DNA from: Ascarosepion bandense
Lineage: Eukaryota; Mollusca; Cephalopoda; Sepiida; Sepiidae
Assembly: GCA_037127315.1 (NCBI GenBank)
Contig: JBBBDQ010000225.1
Span: 1,788,501 to 1,852,500 of the forward strand
Length of the DNA: 64,000 bases
Direction: 5' to 3'
In this document: positions 12,285-22,639 of the stretch, piece by piece
Layout: every line of letters starts with the position of its first letter
Numbering within the stretch: position 1 is the first letter of the stretch
Notes under the pieces: generated by a model
The model's input: only the letters and a program-made list of their open reading frames with translations
Database searches by the model: none
What the model was told of the DNA's origin: nothing
Program-made: the position numbers and the translations under genes

Positions 12285-12366
12285 CTCCTGGGGGGTACAT
12301 CAAATGATAATGTCCTCAGGTCAACTTTTGTATAGCTTTCAATGCACGGTAGCACAAAAAATATTC
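12285..12366 (-). CDS. Stomatin family protein, coding exon 4 (frame broken as assembled)
   Basis: The acceptor ttatacag precedes 12366 and the donor gtaaat follows 12285. The exon encodes IFFVLPCIESYTKVDLRT then LSFDVPP, the start of the SPFH domain. It is 82 bp long. The one-base overhang from exon 3 and the phase-0 start of exon 5 require 83. The shortfall falls in the run of six C at 12290-12295 (shown as G on the plus strand); as written, the frame shifts there and meets a stop three codons later, at the start of exon 5. Everything around it is conserved, so an assembly error in a homopolymer is the simplest explanation. A real null allele is possible. Confidence 0.88.
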
Positions 12367-13685
12367 CTGTATAAGAAAAAAATATATATTAAGTTGGAAT
12401 TCAAATATAAAATAAAATGCAAAACTACAGAAAAATACTTACTTTCTCTCTTCATTTAACATTTGCTATGTTAAAACATAGTAAGTTTTGATTTAGAACT
12501 AGCGTTTAAAAAATTCAGCTGATTGTTTCTGTTCAAAAACAGAGACACATGCCTATTACCTACCTTATTAGCCAATTTTTCTCTGATTTTGGCCTTCAAC
12601 TTTCTTGAGTATATTTTTTTATATCATCATTGTCACAATGCTTCTATGGTTTAAAAAAATGACAAAACAGGTGTAATATGTTGGCATCAGTTATTTCCAG
12701 TGTAGAAGGAAATTGCTCACTAAATCAAGAAGTTAGTGAAATGTTGATTCAGTTTCATGTTATTTGAAATCAAGCAAGTTTACTACTTGTAAGAACCATA
12801 TTTTTATTGACAACAACGAACATAATGTGTTTAAATCAACAGTGATCAGTGAACTCATATTTTTAATCACTTTCTTACACAACACCTTTTAACCAAAAGA
12901 TTTGGAAGTAATAGCACATTATCTACATATTAAATTTATTGTTTATATTTACATTTGATATGTATTTGTGCTTTACTCCAACAATTATTTACAAGAAATT
13001 ATTCTATTCAATTTAAGGACACAAAAATTAAAATCGAAGATTGTACAATTTTGCCAGGATATTTTTAGTATTTATCTTAATAATTATCTTTTGTGAATAT
13101 TTTGATTCAAATGAACAATTATTTCCCTTGATTAACATTTTTCGGAAGCCTTGACTTTTCATTATTGAACTATGTTTTCTCATTGAATTTATTTTGTGTT
13201 TTAACCTTGATATCAGTCAAAATGATTTGTATATTTCTATACATTTGTAAAATTTTCCACTGCTTACAGTGATTTTCTTGACAAACATTTAGAACATAAA
13301 TGTAATATTAGTGATTTTCTCCTTGGCCAAATGTATTTTCCGACATCTTGTAAAATAACAAGATTGTCTTGAGTTATTCAATTGCAGTACCTTGTTTAAA
13401 AATTTTATTGATGTTATTAAACATGTATTTTGTACATTAAACTTTTCTTGCATATGTGTTAAATGAATAAATTTTAGAAATCTTATTTAAAATCTATTTT
13501 GTGGTTAAAAGAAGCAAGATTTTTCCTTTGTCTTTAGCTTAATTGAATTGTAAAAAACACCACTTAATACAATATTGTCACCTACAAAACTATAATATGA
13601 TTTATTACACTTATTAGCTGCAGACCATACATTATCATCTATTTTAAAATGTTGATGACAAAAAAAAAATCAATAACAATAGAAC
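12367..13685 (-). other. Intron 3 of the stomatin gene
   Basis: 1.3 kb of AT-rich sequence between donor gttcta and acceptor ttatacag. I see no repeats or other genes that I can name. Confidence 0.75.
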
Positions 13686-13758
13686 CTGGTCCTTTTGCAC
13701 CACCAGACAAGAGTCTTCCTAGTCGAAAGATGACTGCTCTTTCATATTCCTGGACAAC
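13686..13758 (-). CDS. Stomatin family protein, coding exon 3
   Basis: This 73-bp exon (24 codons plus one base) follows the acceptor tttttacag and ends at the donor CCAG/gttcta. It encodes [20 protein letters not shown] then AKGP and the first base of a Gly codon. This is the signature stretch linking the membrane hairpin to the SPFH domain in stomatins and MEC-2. The phase matches exon 2 (ends phase 0) and exon 4 (begins phase 1). Confidence 0.93.
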
Positions 13759-15022
13759 CTGTAAAAATTAAAAACTTCATTGGTAAATGCACAAAAGAAA
13801 ACATTTACAGTTTAAATATAATTCATACAAATGTGATTTTTTTAAAAATGGACATGCAATATGGCTGGAGTTCTGTTTAACTGTTTAACTGGAACTTTAT
13901 AAGGCTTCAAATGGATTTTTCTTTTGTTGCAGAGGCGAAAATGGGTAATCTAGACAGTAGAAGCTTTTTGTTGTTGTGACCACTGTGAAGGTTAATTCCT
14001 TCTCCAAGCATCAAACAAAAGAGGACATTGATTAGGAGTGAATAAATCTATAATTTATTTACATATATACAAAGACTGGTATTTTCTGTTTCTATTGCTA
14101 AGGACACTTCTACCTTAGTTATGATTGGGTGGGCTCTGATTTGCAGTTGGCTCAAGGTCAAACATCACATCAACAATTATTCATATGCCAGCAATGAGTA
14201 AGTTTATGAATACTGTTATTAGGACTTGTTTAATCTGCCAAATATCAGCCTTCTGCTCTTAGCTCAGCTGTCAATATACTGTAGAGCCCCTTATCTCAAA
14301 TGTAGTGGTAGTACACATTCAATCTTGATCATCTCATATAATTTACAGAAGAGATCCTCTCAACTATAGGCTGACCAGTTTTATCATGTTGAATTAAGGA
14401 TTCAATCTTATGTCAAATGGTTTATCTGCCATCTTGTGAAGATTTTGCTGAAATAACTTGTGAGAAAAGAGCAATGGGGAAAAATTTTAAAGTCTAGCTT
14501 TGTAATTTCAAAGTGCAAACAAATAATGCCAGGGGTATAAATCAAAAGTAGTAAAAAATTTGTATATACAACAAATTCTTTTATTGGAGTAAGAAAGGCT
14601 GTAATTGGTTGAGGATGGTAGGCAAGTGCAAACAAATACCATATTCCAAGACCTTACTATGGTATACCTCATGTTTTTTATATTCTTTTTCCAGGTAAGT
14701 CTTAATTTTCTCCTTTGTCACCACATAATTTTACCCAAATATTTCAGCAGGTATACTGATACATTGCATGCCTGCTTACTTAGAAGCAGGATCTATTTAA
14801 CTTTATATTTCTGTCTGACAAACAAACAAACTGATATTAGCTTTTATATAATATGGATATTACTAAATGTTTTTACAAGATTCATATACAATAGGTAAAA
14901 TAGTTCAGGTACAAAAAATATTGATTTCAGAACAACCTATATCCTTTTCAATGTTAATAGATGCTTTCCAGAATATATCATAGAAAACAAACCTCATTGA
15001 GTATGATAAGACATAAATTTAC
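13759..15022 (-). other. Intron 2 of the stomatin gene
   Basis: 1.26 kb between donor gtaaat and acceptor tttttacag. I see nothing definite inside it. Confidence 0.75.
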
Positions 15023-15132
15023 CTTGAAGCAAAGCATCAGAGAGAAGGGTATAGTGGCAAATACCAGAAGCCATGATAGGATTGTTAATAACCAGCCACA
15101 GACCCCAAGTCCTTCATAGGTCTCACCAGCAG
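15023..15132 (-). CDS. Stomatin family protein, coding exon 2 (membrane hairpin)
   Basis: This 110-bp exon starts with the last two bases of a split Ala codon after the acceptor tttttcag and ends in phase 0 at TTCAAG/gtaaat. It encodes AGETYEGLGVCGWLLTILSW then LLVFATIPFSLMLCFK. The hydrophobic run, about residues 31-56 of the protein, is the intramembrane hairpin that holds stomatins on the cytoplasmic face. It has the conserved central Pro (in TIPFSL), which bends the hairpin in stomatin, and Cys residues at both ends that are palmitoylation candidates by analogy. Confidence 0.92.
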
Positions 15133-15847
15133 CTGAAAAAAATAAATAAATTAAATAAAAATTAGAGACATTTAACAGAAACAATAGCAAAAAACTTTGA
15201 TGAAAAACAAAATTGGTCAAAATTTTTCTTTATAAAAAGATTCTGTTGTTTATCCTTGTATTGGTTCATTTTAAATGTATTTGTAAAAAAAAGAGTAATT
15301 TTTTCAGCATTACAGAATTTTAAAAAGTGGAATTGTTTCCAACAAAATAAAAAAAACAAAAAACAGAAGATTTTATTGATACTACTTCATTTATCAAGGA
15401 AGAAGTAAAATACAGTTTTTTGCTTAAATTCTCTAGAAAATTCAGTCAATACATGAAATTCTCTCAATAATATTTTTGAACAACAAATACCTATCTAAAA
15501 AATTAAATAGAAGAACAACATAGAAAAAAAGTGGATGGTAATCAAAATGAGATTGTATGAAAAACAATGTTGCTTTAAGATGTTGTTAATGATGGATAAT
15601 GGATATTCAAATGTAAGTGACTTTCTTGAGATTTTCTTTTTGCTGAATAAAGTACAAAAGCATTTGATTGGGATACATTTGGTAAATTTTTTTCACAACA
15701 TACCTTGGAGTGAAATTTTAATTCTTTATTTCATTTTTATTGAGAAATGTGCAACTGAGATTTCTTCTTACCTAAAACAAGGTATTTTTGTGTCTTCTCA
15801 AGGATACAAAGTGAAATCAGTCTTTTCTTTGGTTTACACCTGCCTGT

Positions 15848-15849
15848 CC

Positions 15850-15890
<41 letters not shown>

Positions 15891-15912
15891 GACACACACA
15901 CACACACACACA
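15848..15912. repeat. (TA)n-(CA)n compound microsatellite
   Basis: A TA run passes into CA repeats. It is embedded in a 147-codon plus-strand open frame (15535-15978) that has no recognisable domain and is rejected as a gene. Confidence 0.93.
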
Positions 15913-16209
15913 AACATAGTGGCTGTCAACTCACAAAGCAAGTATGACCATCACAAACATGTCCATCCATTCAGTTAATGCCCCCCAATATTTCATTCAT
16001 TGGTTGTGTGAATGACAGTGGCTCATAAAGGTAGCCATCCATCTAAATTCCTTTTCACATATAAGGCATATCAAATCATTTCTGGATGATGGAAGTTAAC
16101 TTTAATCACTATCATTTCCAATATGCCTTTTCATATGCCTCATTAGGTACAAGTCGGGCATTCAAAGTGTGCCCTTATGAAATCATCATATACAGTAGAT
16201 TACTACTCT

Positions 16210-16480
16210 AGGTGTGATCGCTGGTGGCTGAGCAGACCCACCCTGGAAAGACATATTCCATTACATTGGACACATAGCCAGGTTGGCACCTCATTGGCAA
16301 TTCAGGGATCTCTTCCAAACCTCTCTCTTCAGTTCTGCATATTTTTGTGATGCCTCATGGAAGGTCCTGATGCCGTCAGCAATACTAGCTCACCAAGAAA
16401 CCTGGTCTTCAGCTAGAGTCTCTCAGTTATCCAGACCAACATCGCACTTTTTAAGGCAATCTTTGTAACAATTAACACTG
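16210..16480 (-). pseudogene. LINE 3' coding tail, separated from its body by an insertion
   Basis: The minus strand reads CYKDCLKKCDVGLDN, then ETLAEDQVSW and a Glu/Lys/Arg-rich stretch (FHEASQKYAELKREVWKRSL). This is the usual C-terminal tail of the RTE-type LINE whose body lies upstream at 18225-20480, where the reading stops at KELKMGKRPQHKPK. The roughly 1.75 kb between the two is other repeats, so the LINE was interrupted. Stops are present. Confidence 0.6.
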
Positions 16481-16569
16481 TTGGCCCCGTTGTGGCAACA
16501 CAGGGTGTATTCTCGGTCATGGCAACCACTTGTGACCCTGGCCTGTGGATGATCACGGATACCGAATTA

Positions 16570-18000
16570 CGATCGTTACAGTAGCTGGTCCTCAAGACGT
16601 CTATTACAACTGTGAACTTCTCTGCCCACGCTGTGTACTTTTGATCTTGGAAAAGTCACATTGAAAAACCAGGTGGTCGTCTCTCTACCTCCTCAAATCA
16701 GACTGTACACTTGTGTTGGAAAAATAAATAAATACAGCACCAAAAAAAAAAAAAATAAATGAATAACTTTGAAGATGCCTGGATGAGTTACGAAAGAAAG
16801 TCTTTATATATAAAAAAAATAATTAATTATAAAAAAACAGAATGTACAATCACCAAATTTCAAAGTTTACAATGGAGAGAAGGATTCATTTAAAAATAAT
16901 CAGAGCTTTCAAATTTTCCAAATAAAAATAAGTATGTGCATTGTGGTACAGTGGATATCAGCTTGGAACGAGAATCCGGGGAGCCAAGTTCGAATTCTAG
17001 TTGAATCCATCGTATTCACTTACGTGCAAATACCCTTGGGAAAGGTATTAATCCGTCTCTTCCTCCCAGTTATGGGTTAAATAGCCTTGGTCGGCAACCA
17101 GTCTACTGCAGAAAGCAATGGCAACTTACTGCGAGATAATCTTCTGCCCAGTCAGTCATGTCTCTTTCGAGACATGATCGCTCAAGCGTGTATCGCGCAT
17201 GGCACTTAACTGACTGACTGACTTTTTATAACAGTGCGAAGTTTCATTAAAAACAATCAGAGCTGTCAATTCTCCAAATAAAAACAAGTCTTGTCCCAGC
17301 TCTCTTCCAAAACTTTACGGAAATAGCCAAAGTTGACCATTCTGGTGATAATAGTAGATTTGTCTTGTCTCTTTTGCTCAGCAATAAAATTTCTCTTTTC
17401 AGCTAGTTTAATTCTTTCACAGTTCATTCTGTTTTATACATCATTAGCTAGGACTCTATTGGAGGTGTAGTATTTGACTTTAACTCTTTTAAGTTGATCG
17501 GTGGCAGGCTTTTCTGTGTTTCTTTACATCTTCAGCCCGGAGCTCTATGAAAGGCGACCAGTCTCTGGGTCATGGCCCCCAGTTGGGAACACTTTTCCCT
17601 CAGTTGTTACATCTTGACTGCAATTTCAAAAACTACCCAACCAACTGATTTTTCTCACTCGGTCTCAATTTTTATAGCTGTCCCCAATTCTCTTGGGGGA
17701 TGGGCCGAATATCTATGCAACTCAAAACTTTGACCAATGACATTATTTTCCACCTACATTATTTAAAGGGGAGTTATGGCTCAACAAATGAAATATCAAC
17801 ACCTCACATGATGTAATGTCATTTTGTCTTCTTCCTCTCAATTGCATCATCTATTTTTCTGACTTTAGAATCTGTTCTCAGGAAATATTTTGAGGATTTA
17901 ACCTTACCTGACCTCATAAAAAAATTCCTGACATTTTGTTATGGCTACGGACATTTTTAAACTTTCACTAGCCCAAAACAATTCACTTCAATTATGAAAA
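16570..18000 (-). mobile_element. LTR-like element, copy 1 (contains a SINE)
   Basis: This block is closely related, over most of its length and in the same orientation, to 61585-62580. Shared landmarks include cagtagctggtc, tttgatct near one end, aatacagcaccaaaaaaaaa, tttaactcttttaagt, gttgggaacacttttccctc and cttcctctcaattgcatcat. On the minus strand both copies have a TATA-like motif (CTATAAAAAT near 17668-17678). Non-coding and about 1 kb without the SINE, it looks like a solo LTR. Exact termini are unclear; one end lies at cagctactgtaa near 16572. Confidence 0.55.
16936..17223 (+). mobile_element. tRNA-derived SINE (complete-looking copy, plus)
   Basis: The head carries a polymerase III A-box-like tggtacagtggatatc and a B box in agttcgaattct. 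The body follows with gggaaaggtattaatccgtc, tgcagaaagcaatggcaac and, at 17157-17176, the perfect hairpin catgtctctttcgagacatg. It ends in a short (ctga)n run. Further copies of the family in this window are at 2553, 32609, 40774 and 54313. It sits inside the LTR-like element. Confidence 0.8.
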
Positions 18001-18224
18001 AAGAAGAAAAAATAAATTTTTTACTTTTTCCCCAAGTGTCAGCCAATTTCTCTACCCCTCAGATTTTACAAGTACATAATAGTATTAAATATCTCTGAGT
18101 AAGCTCATATTGTGAATTACAATAAAGCACAACTAACAATACCTCTAATAACAATTTCCCTCACTTCGTTGTATTAAACCAAAAAAACATATATATATTT
18201 ACGTGGAAATAGGGTAACAACAAA

Positions 18225-20480
18225 TTTGGGCTTGTGCTGTGGTCTTTTTCCCATTTTTAATTCTTTATACATTATTTGTTTTGGAATTCTGTAATTCACC
18301 ATATGAACAACATGGCCTGCCCATTGCAATCTGTACTTGTGTATAAGTGCTTCCACAGAGAGTAAATTGGCTCTTTGTAGAACAACAGTATCAGGTGTGT
18401 TAGACATCTAGTGGATTTCAAGCACAGACTGAAGGCTGCATTGATGAAAATGTTCCAGTGTCTTCAGATGTTTGCAATAGACCATTTCAGCAGTGATGAT
18501 ATAATGCAGACATTATATATTTTAATTTTTGTCTGCTTTATTATGCCATTCTGACTCCAAAATGCAAATGCATCGGAGGCCTTCTTAATCCAAAACACTA
18601 TCTCATCGTCAAAAGAGTAGTGGCAGTTGAGGGTGCTACCAAGGTATACAAACTTATCTATTACTCCAAGTTGACTACCATCAACATAAATTGATGGTTC
18701 TATATACTGAATTCCTTGGGCAGGCTGATACATCACCATTGTCTTATCAAGGCTGATAGACAGTCCAAAAGCCTTACATGACTTTGATAGTTGATCCATC
18801 AACTCCTATGTGTGCTGAATTGTGTGCATGACCAGGTCAGTCATTGACATGGAGAAGGTTGCGCACTAAACTCAGAAAGAGTCCATATGTTGTTCACAGC
18901 TCTTTTCTTGGATTTGTCTTGCTGTGAAAATCATATCTGTGAACCCTCACTGTGACTCAGGCAGTATATTGTCAACTATGCTCTGGTTTAATCATAATAA
19001 AAGAACAGAGGCTAAGATCTTACCTTCTGAAGAAACGGGAGCAATCCTTCTATAACTACCACATAATTCCCAGGCATTTTTACCCTCATATATAGGTATC
19101 TTTATTGCATCCCTCCAATCCTTTAGCACTTCTCCATCTTTCCAAACCTTTACAATAAGATCATGCATAAGTTGATTTAAATGTATTCCACCAAATTTGA
19201 ATAACTCAGCAGGAAGATTGTCAGCCCCAGTAGCCCTGCCCATGTTGAGTTCCTCCATGTCATGTAGAACTTTGCCCAGTGATGGTTGGCTGTCAAGTTC
19301 TACTAATATGAGTCTTTGAAGTATTTTCACGAGAACTTGTGTTTCTTCCATCTATGGCCATGCCATCAATATCTGTGAGGAGATCATTGCAGTCCTCTGT
19401 CCTGAGAAGAGTGATCTTGGTGGATCTGGTGCCAAATACTCATGTCATCAAGCAATACATCTGTTTGGTATTATTTGAATTTGTTGCATTCTGTATATCA
19501 CCTGCTAGCTCTGACCACCATTTTTCCTGCATAGTTTGAAGAGCACATTGAGCTTCTGATTTTGCAGATTTAAACTCCTTGTACATTTCAATATGTTGTT
19601 CATTGGACAGGCCTTTTTTTTCCTTTTTTTGCAACACAGAACTCCATATCTGATTCTTTCTTGCAATGACCTTCTTGATAGCATCTTCATTATCATCAAA
19701 CCAGTCTAAAAGTTTTCCTGGAATTTTACCTAAAACTTCCTCAGCTGCTTTATATATATTCTTCTTCAAGGAGTCCCATGAAGATGTATCAATGATTTCA
19801 GAAAGTCGTTGTTTTAGTGATTCCTGTTTCCAGGTAGGGCAGTTTTGCAACATTCAGACATGCAGCAGGCTTTCCATTGTTTTGTCTATTTGCTGGTTTA
19901 AGAACAAAGTTCATTTTGGCCCTCACTAAAGCATGATCAGTCCAACAATCCATACCATAATCACGATCTAACAATATGGACATCCTGCACATCTCTCCTG
20001 CAGACAATGACATAATGAATGAGATTCCACTGGCATGAATGGGGATGCATCCACATTGTAACATGATCCCCCCTATACATGAATTGAGTGCTGGATATGA
20101 AAAGATTAAACTCAGTGCAAAGTTCAATAAGTATTAAGCCATTAGTGTTGATTTTCCCAATGCCATATTTCCTCAAAATACTCCAGGTCTCCCAATGCAC
20201 TCTAATTCAGGCATTGAAGTAACAAAGGATGACAATCATGTCAACTTTTATAATCATGTGGAGTATACTTCTCAAGGACTCATAGAATTGAGCCTTTAAA
20301 ATGTTGGTACTGTCCATTGTTGGAGCATAGGCACTAATGATTGTAACATATTGTGATCCACTGAGATGAAGTCGAAGGGTCATTAAACCTTTGTTGCATA
20401 TTGGTTACAATTGTAACCAATATGCAACAAAGGGTTAAATGTTCACTGATATTTTAGGAAGTTCAGAAAGATTTGGCATG
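18225..20480 (-). pseudogene. RTE-type LINE (endonuclease and reverse transcriptase), decayed
   Basis: On the minus strand an APE-like endonuclease runs from 20480 to about 19860 (SGSQYVTIISAYAPTM, then IGKINTNGLILIELCTEFNL). The GDFN-type catalytic motif has become CYFNA with a stop. A linker follows at 19853-19440. RT occupies 19351-18992 (GRATGADNLPAELFKFGG, SYRRIAPVSSEGKI). The YADD region near 18850 is altered and out of frame. The thumb lies at 18802-18464 (FGLSISLDKTMVMYQPA, KFVYLGSTLN) and the end at 18407-18225 (LQWAGHVVHMVNYRIPKQ). The endonuclease is of the kind found in RTE/BovB elements. Multiple shifts and stops; inactive. Confidence 0.8.
20388..20433. repeat. Perfect 46-bp palindrome without spacer
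   Basis: The left half cctttgttgcatattggtta plus caa is followed immediately by its exact reverse complement; the centre lies between 20410 and 20411. It falls inside the LINE endonuclease region, where the reading jumps from KISVNI to NKGLMTLRL, so one arm looks like an inserted inverted copy of the other. Confidence 0.9.
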
Positions 20481-20484
20481 ATAT

Positions 20485-20890
20485 GCATACATACATACAT
20501 ATATATATAAAAGAGATAATAACTATACTCGTGTTGAAAAACCTTCCAAGTATCTATGAAGAAGGGAAAAAATGGTTTTAAAAAAGAAAGAGTAAATACA
20601 TGAACATCAGTCAAAAAAGTTCAGACCAAGTCAGCATGCAGCCCAAAGAAAAAACACTGATACGAGCAATCAACTAACAAAAAAGTGCTCAATACTAGGT
20701 TTAGGTGAAACCTTGGTAGGTTGTCTAGCTCTCTCTGTATTTTATATATATATATGCCTATACACATACAAACATATACACATACATACATATACACACA
20801 TAAATATATATATATATACACAGATATCACATACATATATAAATACATATGTACACACACACATATACACACACATGTATCCAAATGAAT
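20485..20890. repeat. ATAC/CACA-rich simple repeats
   Basis: Runs of catacata, (TA)n and cacacatata, concentrated at 20485-20510 and 20740-20880. The minus-strand open frame over them (20621-20914) is a repeat artefact. Confidence 0.8.
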
Positions 20891-20964
20891 AAGGAACAAA
20901 GAAAATATTTGCAATGTTCAAAATATTAAATTAAAACAGTTAAAAATTAAAACAGTTAAAAATA

Positions 20965-21058
20965 GAGCCATGAATATTATAAATTATACTTTAGAACATG
21001 TACAAACTACCAGCTACTACAAAATTGTACATTTTGTTACGACATTGAAAGAATAATA
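20965..21058 (+). repeat. Dispersed repeat, copy 3
   Basis: Contains tagaacatgtacaaactacc, agctactacaaaattgtaca and gacattgaaagaat, matching copies 1 (7893) and 2 (9888). It runs directly into the minisatellite that follows. Confidence 0.55.
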
Positions 21059-21079
21059 TATATATATATATATATATAA

Positions 21080-21262
21080 TTTAAAATTTGTGTATTTACG
21101 ACATTGAAAAAGCTATATATATATATATACTTTAAAATTTGTGTATTTACGACATTGAAAAAGCTATATATATATATATACTTTAAAATTTGTGTATTTA
21201 CGACATTGAAAAAGCTATATATATATATATATATATATAGATCTTTAAATTTATGTATTTAG
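21080..21262 (+). repeat. 51-bp minisatellite with internal (TA)n
   Basis: The unit starts at tttaaaatttgtgtattta, continues with cgacattgaaaaagc and ends in a (TA)n run. Starts at 21080, 21131 and 21182 are exactly 51 bp apart and nearly identical. A fourth, degraded start lies near 21244 after an expanded TA run. The unit overlaps in sequence with the preceding dispersed repeat (gacattgaaa). Confidence 0.85.
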
Positions 21263-21280
21263 GCAACAAATTTTCTTTTA

Positions 21281-22105
21281 GATATGTCAGATTAAATAAA
21301 TTGCAAATATTGTGCCTGCTTATTTTTAATGAAATCTGTTAATACTAATGGATAATCTTTCGCATATTATCATTGAAAAATTTTAGAGATGAGCTGTAAC
21401 ATTGACAGATGATATTTTTATTCATTTTTCGATGTTCCCAAGTACTTTCAATCTCATTCCAAGAACATCTTCAGGGATGTGAGTTGTGGTAACAAAAAAT
21501 AACCACAAAGCTGTGTTGCTAAAAATTACTATAAATTTTATTCTTGCTTCACATATAATGGTTTACGTAACACATCAGTTGGTAGGGCAAAGTTATGATG
21601 GATAATTAAATTAGTAGTATTGTATTTTTTATAATATATTATTAATTCTAATTTTTTATTAGGATCAACAGGAGATATATTAGTACGAATGAGATTTTTC
21701 ATGATTTTTTCATCCTGTTTGTAGTTATCATGCATCTGGTTGCAACAAAATGTTTGATATGTTTAGGGTCTTTTGTGAAAGTATTATATTCTTTTTGATG
21801 TGTTGAGGTTTTTGAAAATATTGTCTTATTTGTTGATCTACAATGTGTTTTGGGAAGTCATTAATGAGAGTCTGCTTAATATTTTTGTTACCAAAACTCA
21901 CACCCCTGAAGATGATCTCGGGATAAGATTGAAAGTACTTGGGAACAACACGGAATGAATAATAAAATTATCTGTCAAAGTTACAGCTCATTTCTTATAT
22001 CTTTCAATTATACAATTTCAATACAAAAGATTATCTGTGAGCATTAACAGATTTTATTAAAAATAAACAGACACAATGTTTGCAATTTATTTTATCTGAC
22101 ATTTT
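21281..22105 (-). mobile_element. Penelope-like fragment between long inverted arms
   Basis: The left arm, about 21281-21495, contains gttcccaagtactttcaatc and atcttcagggatgtgagtt. The right arm, about 21880-22105, contains the inverse, cacccctgaagatgatct and attgaaagtacttgggaac. The match continues outward through the agctgtaacattgacag / ctgtcaaagttacagct pair to the gcaaatattgtgcctg / gtttgcaattta ends. Between them the minus strand encodes the linker of a Penelope-like protein (DPNKKLELIIYYKKYNTTNL, 21735-21538) preceded by a frame-shifted INDFPKHIVDQQIRQYFQ segment. The arms may be pseudo-LTRs. Confidence 0.65.
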
Positions 22106-22107
22106 GT

Positions 22108-22109
22108 GC

Positions 22110-22154
<45 letters not shown>

Positions 22155-22195
22155 GTATGCATATATATATTGTGTATGTAAATATCTTGTCTATG

Positions 22196-22243
<48 letters not shown>

Positions 22244-22245
22244 GT
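22108..22245. repeat. (TA)n microsatellites interrupted by tgtg
   Basis: TA runs at about 22114-22150 and 22204-22240, separated by ttgtgtatgcatatatat-type sequence. Confidence 0.9.
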
Positions 22246-22639
22246 GACACTATTTGGTTGCTGGTAATAATAATAAATTTTATTTTGATATACACTTCAC
22301 ATGAAAATGGTTAAACTATATAAAAACAGTTCACAGGGACTGAAAGTTATGAAAACAAGCCAAATGTCTGCCAGGAACAATAACTAATTTAGTTGTTGAC
22401 AGTTGGTCAATGAAAGAAGCTGCAAAGACTCTCAGTGTCAGTTGAGAGCTTAAAAGTTTACTCGAAGTAAAATCACATGTTCAAAATCTGAAGCCATGTG
22501 AAGGCCATTTGACTGATAATTTTGTTTTAATAAAAACCAGTTGTGGGTAATGAATGTTAAAGTTATTGTATATTGCATGTGAAACAATAATTGTTTCTAT
22601 TTGGAAAGCAATACAGAGAAGGCAATATATACTACTTTT

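Noticed and set aside
16413..16595. 60-codon minus-strand frame as a separate gene
   Set aside because: It straddles the LINE tail and the boundary of the LTR-like element; no domain of its own.
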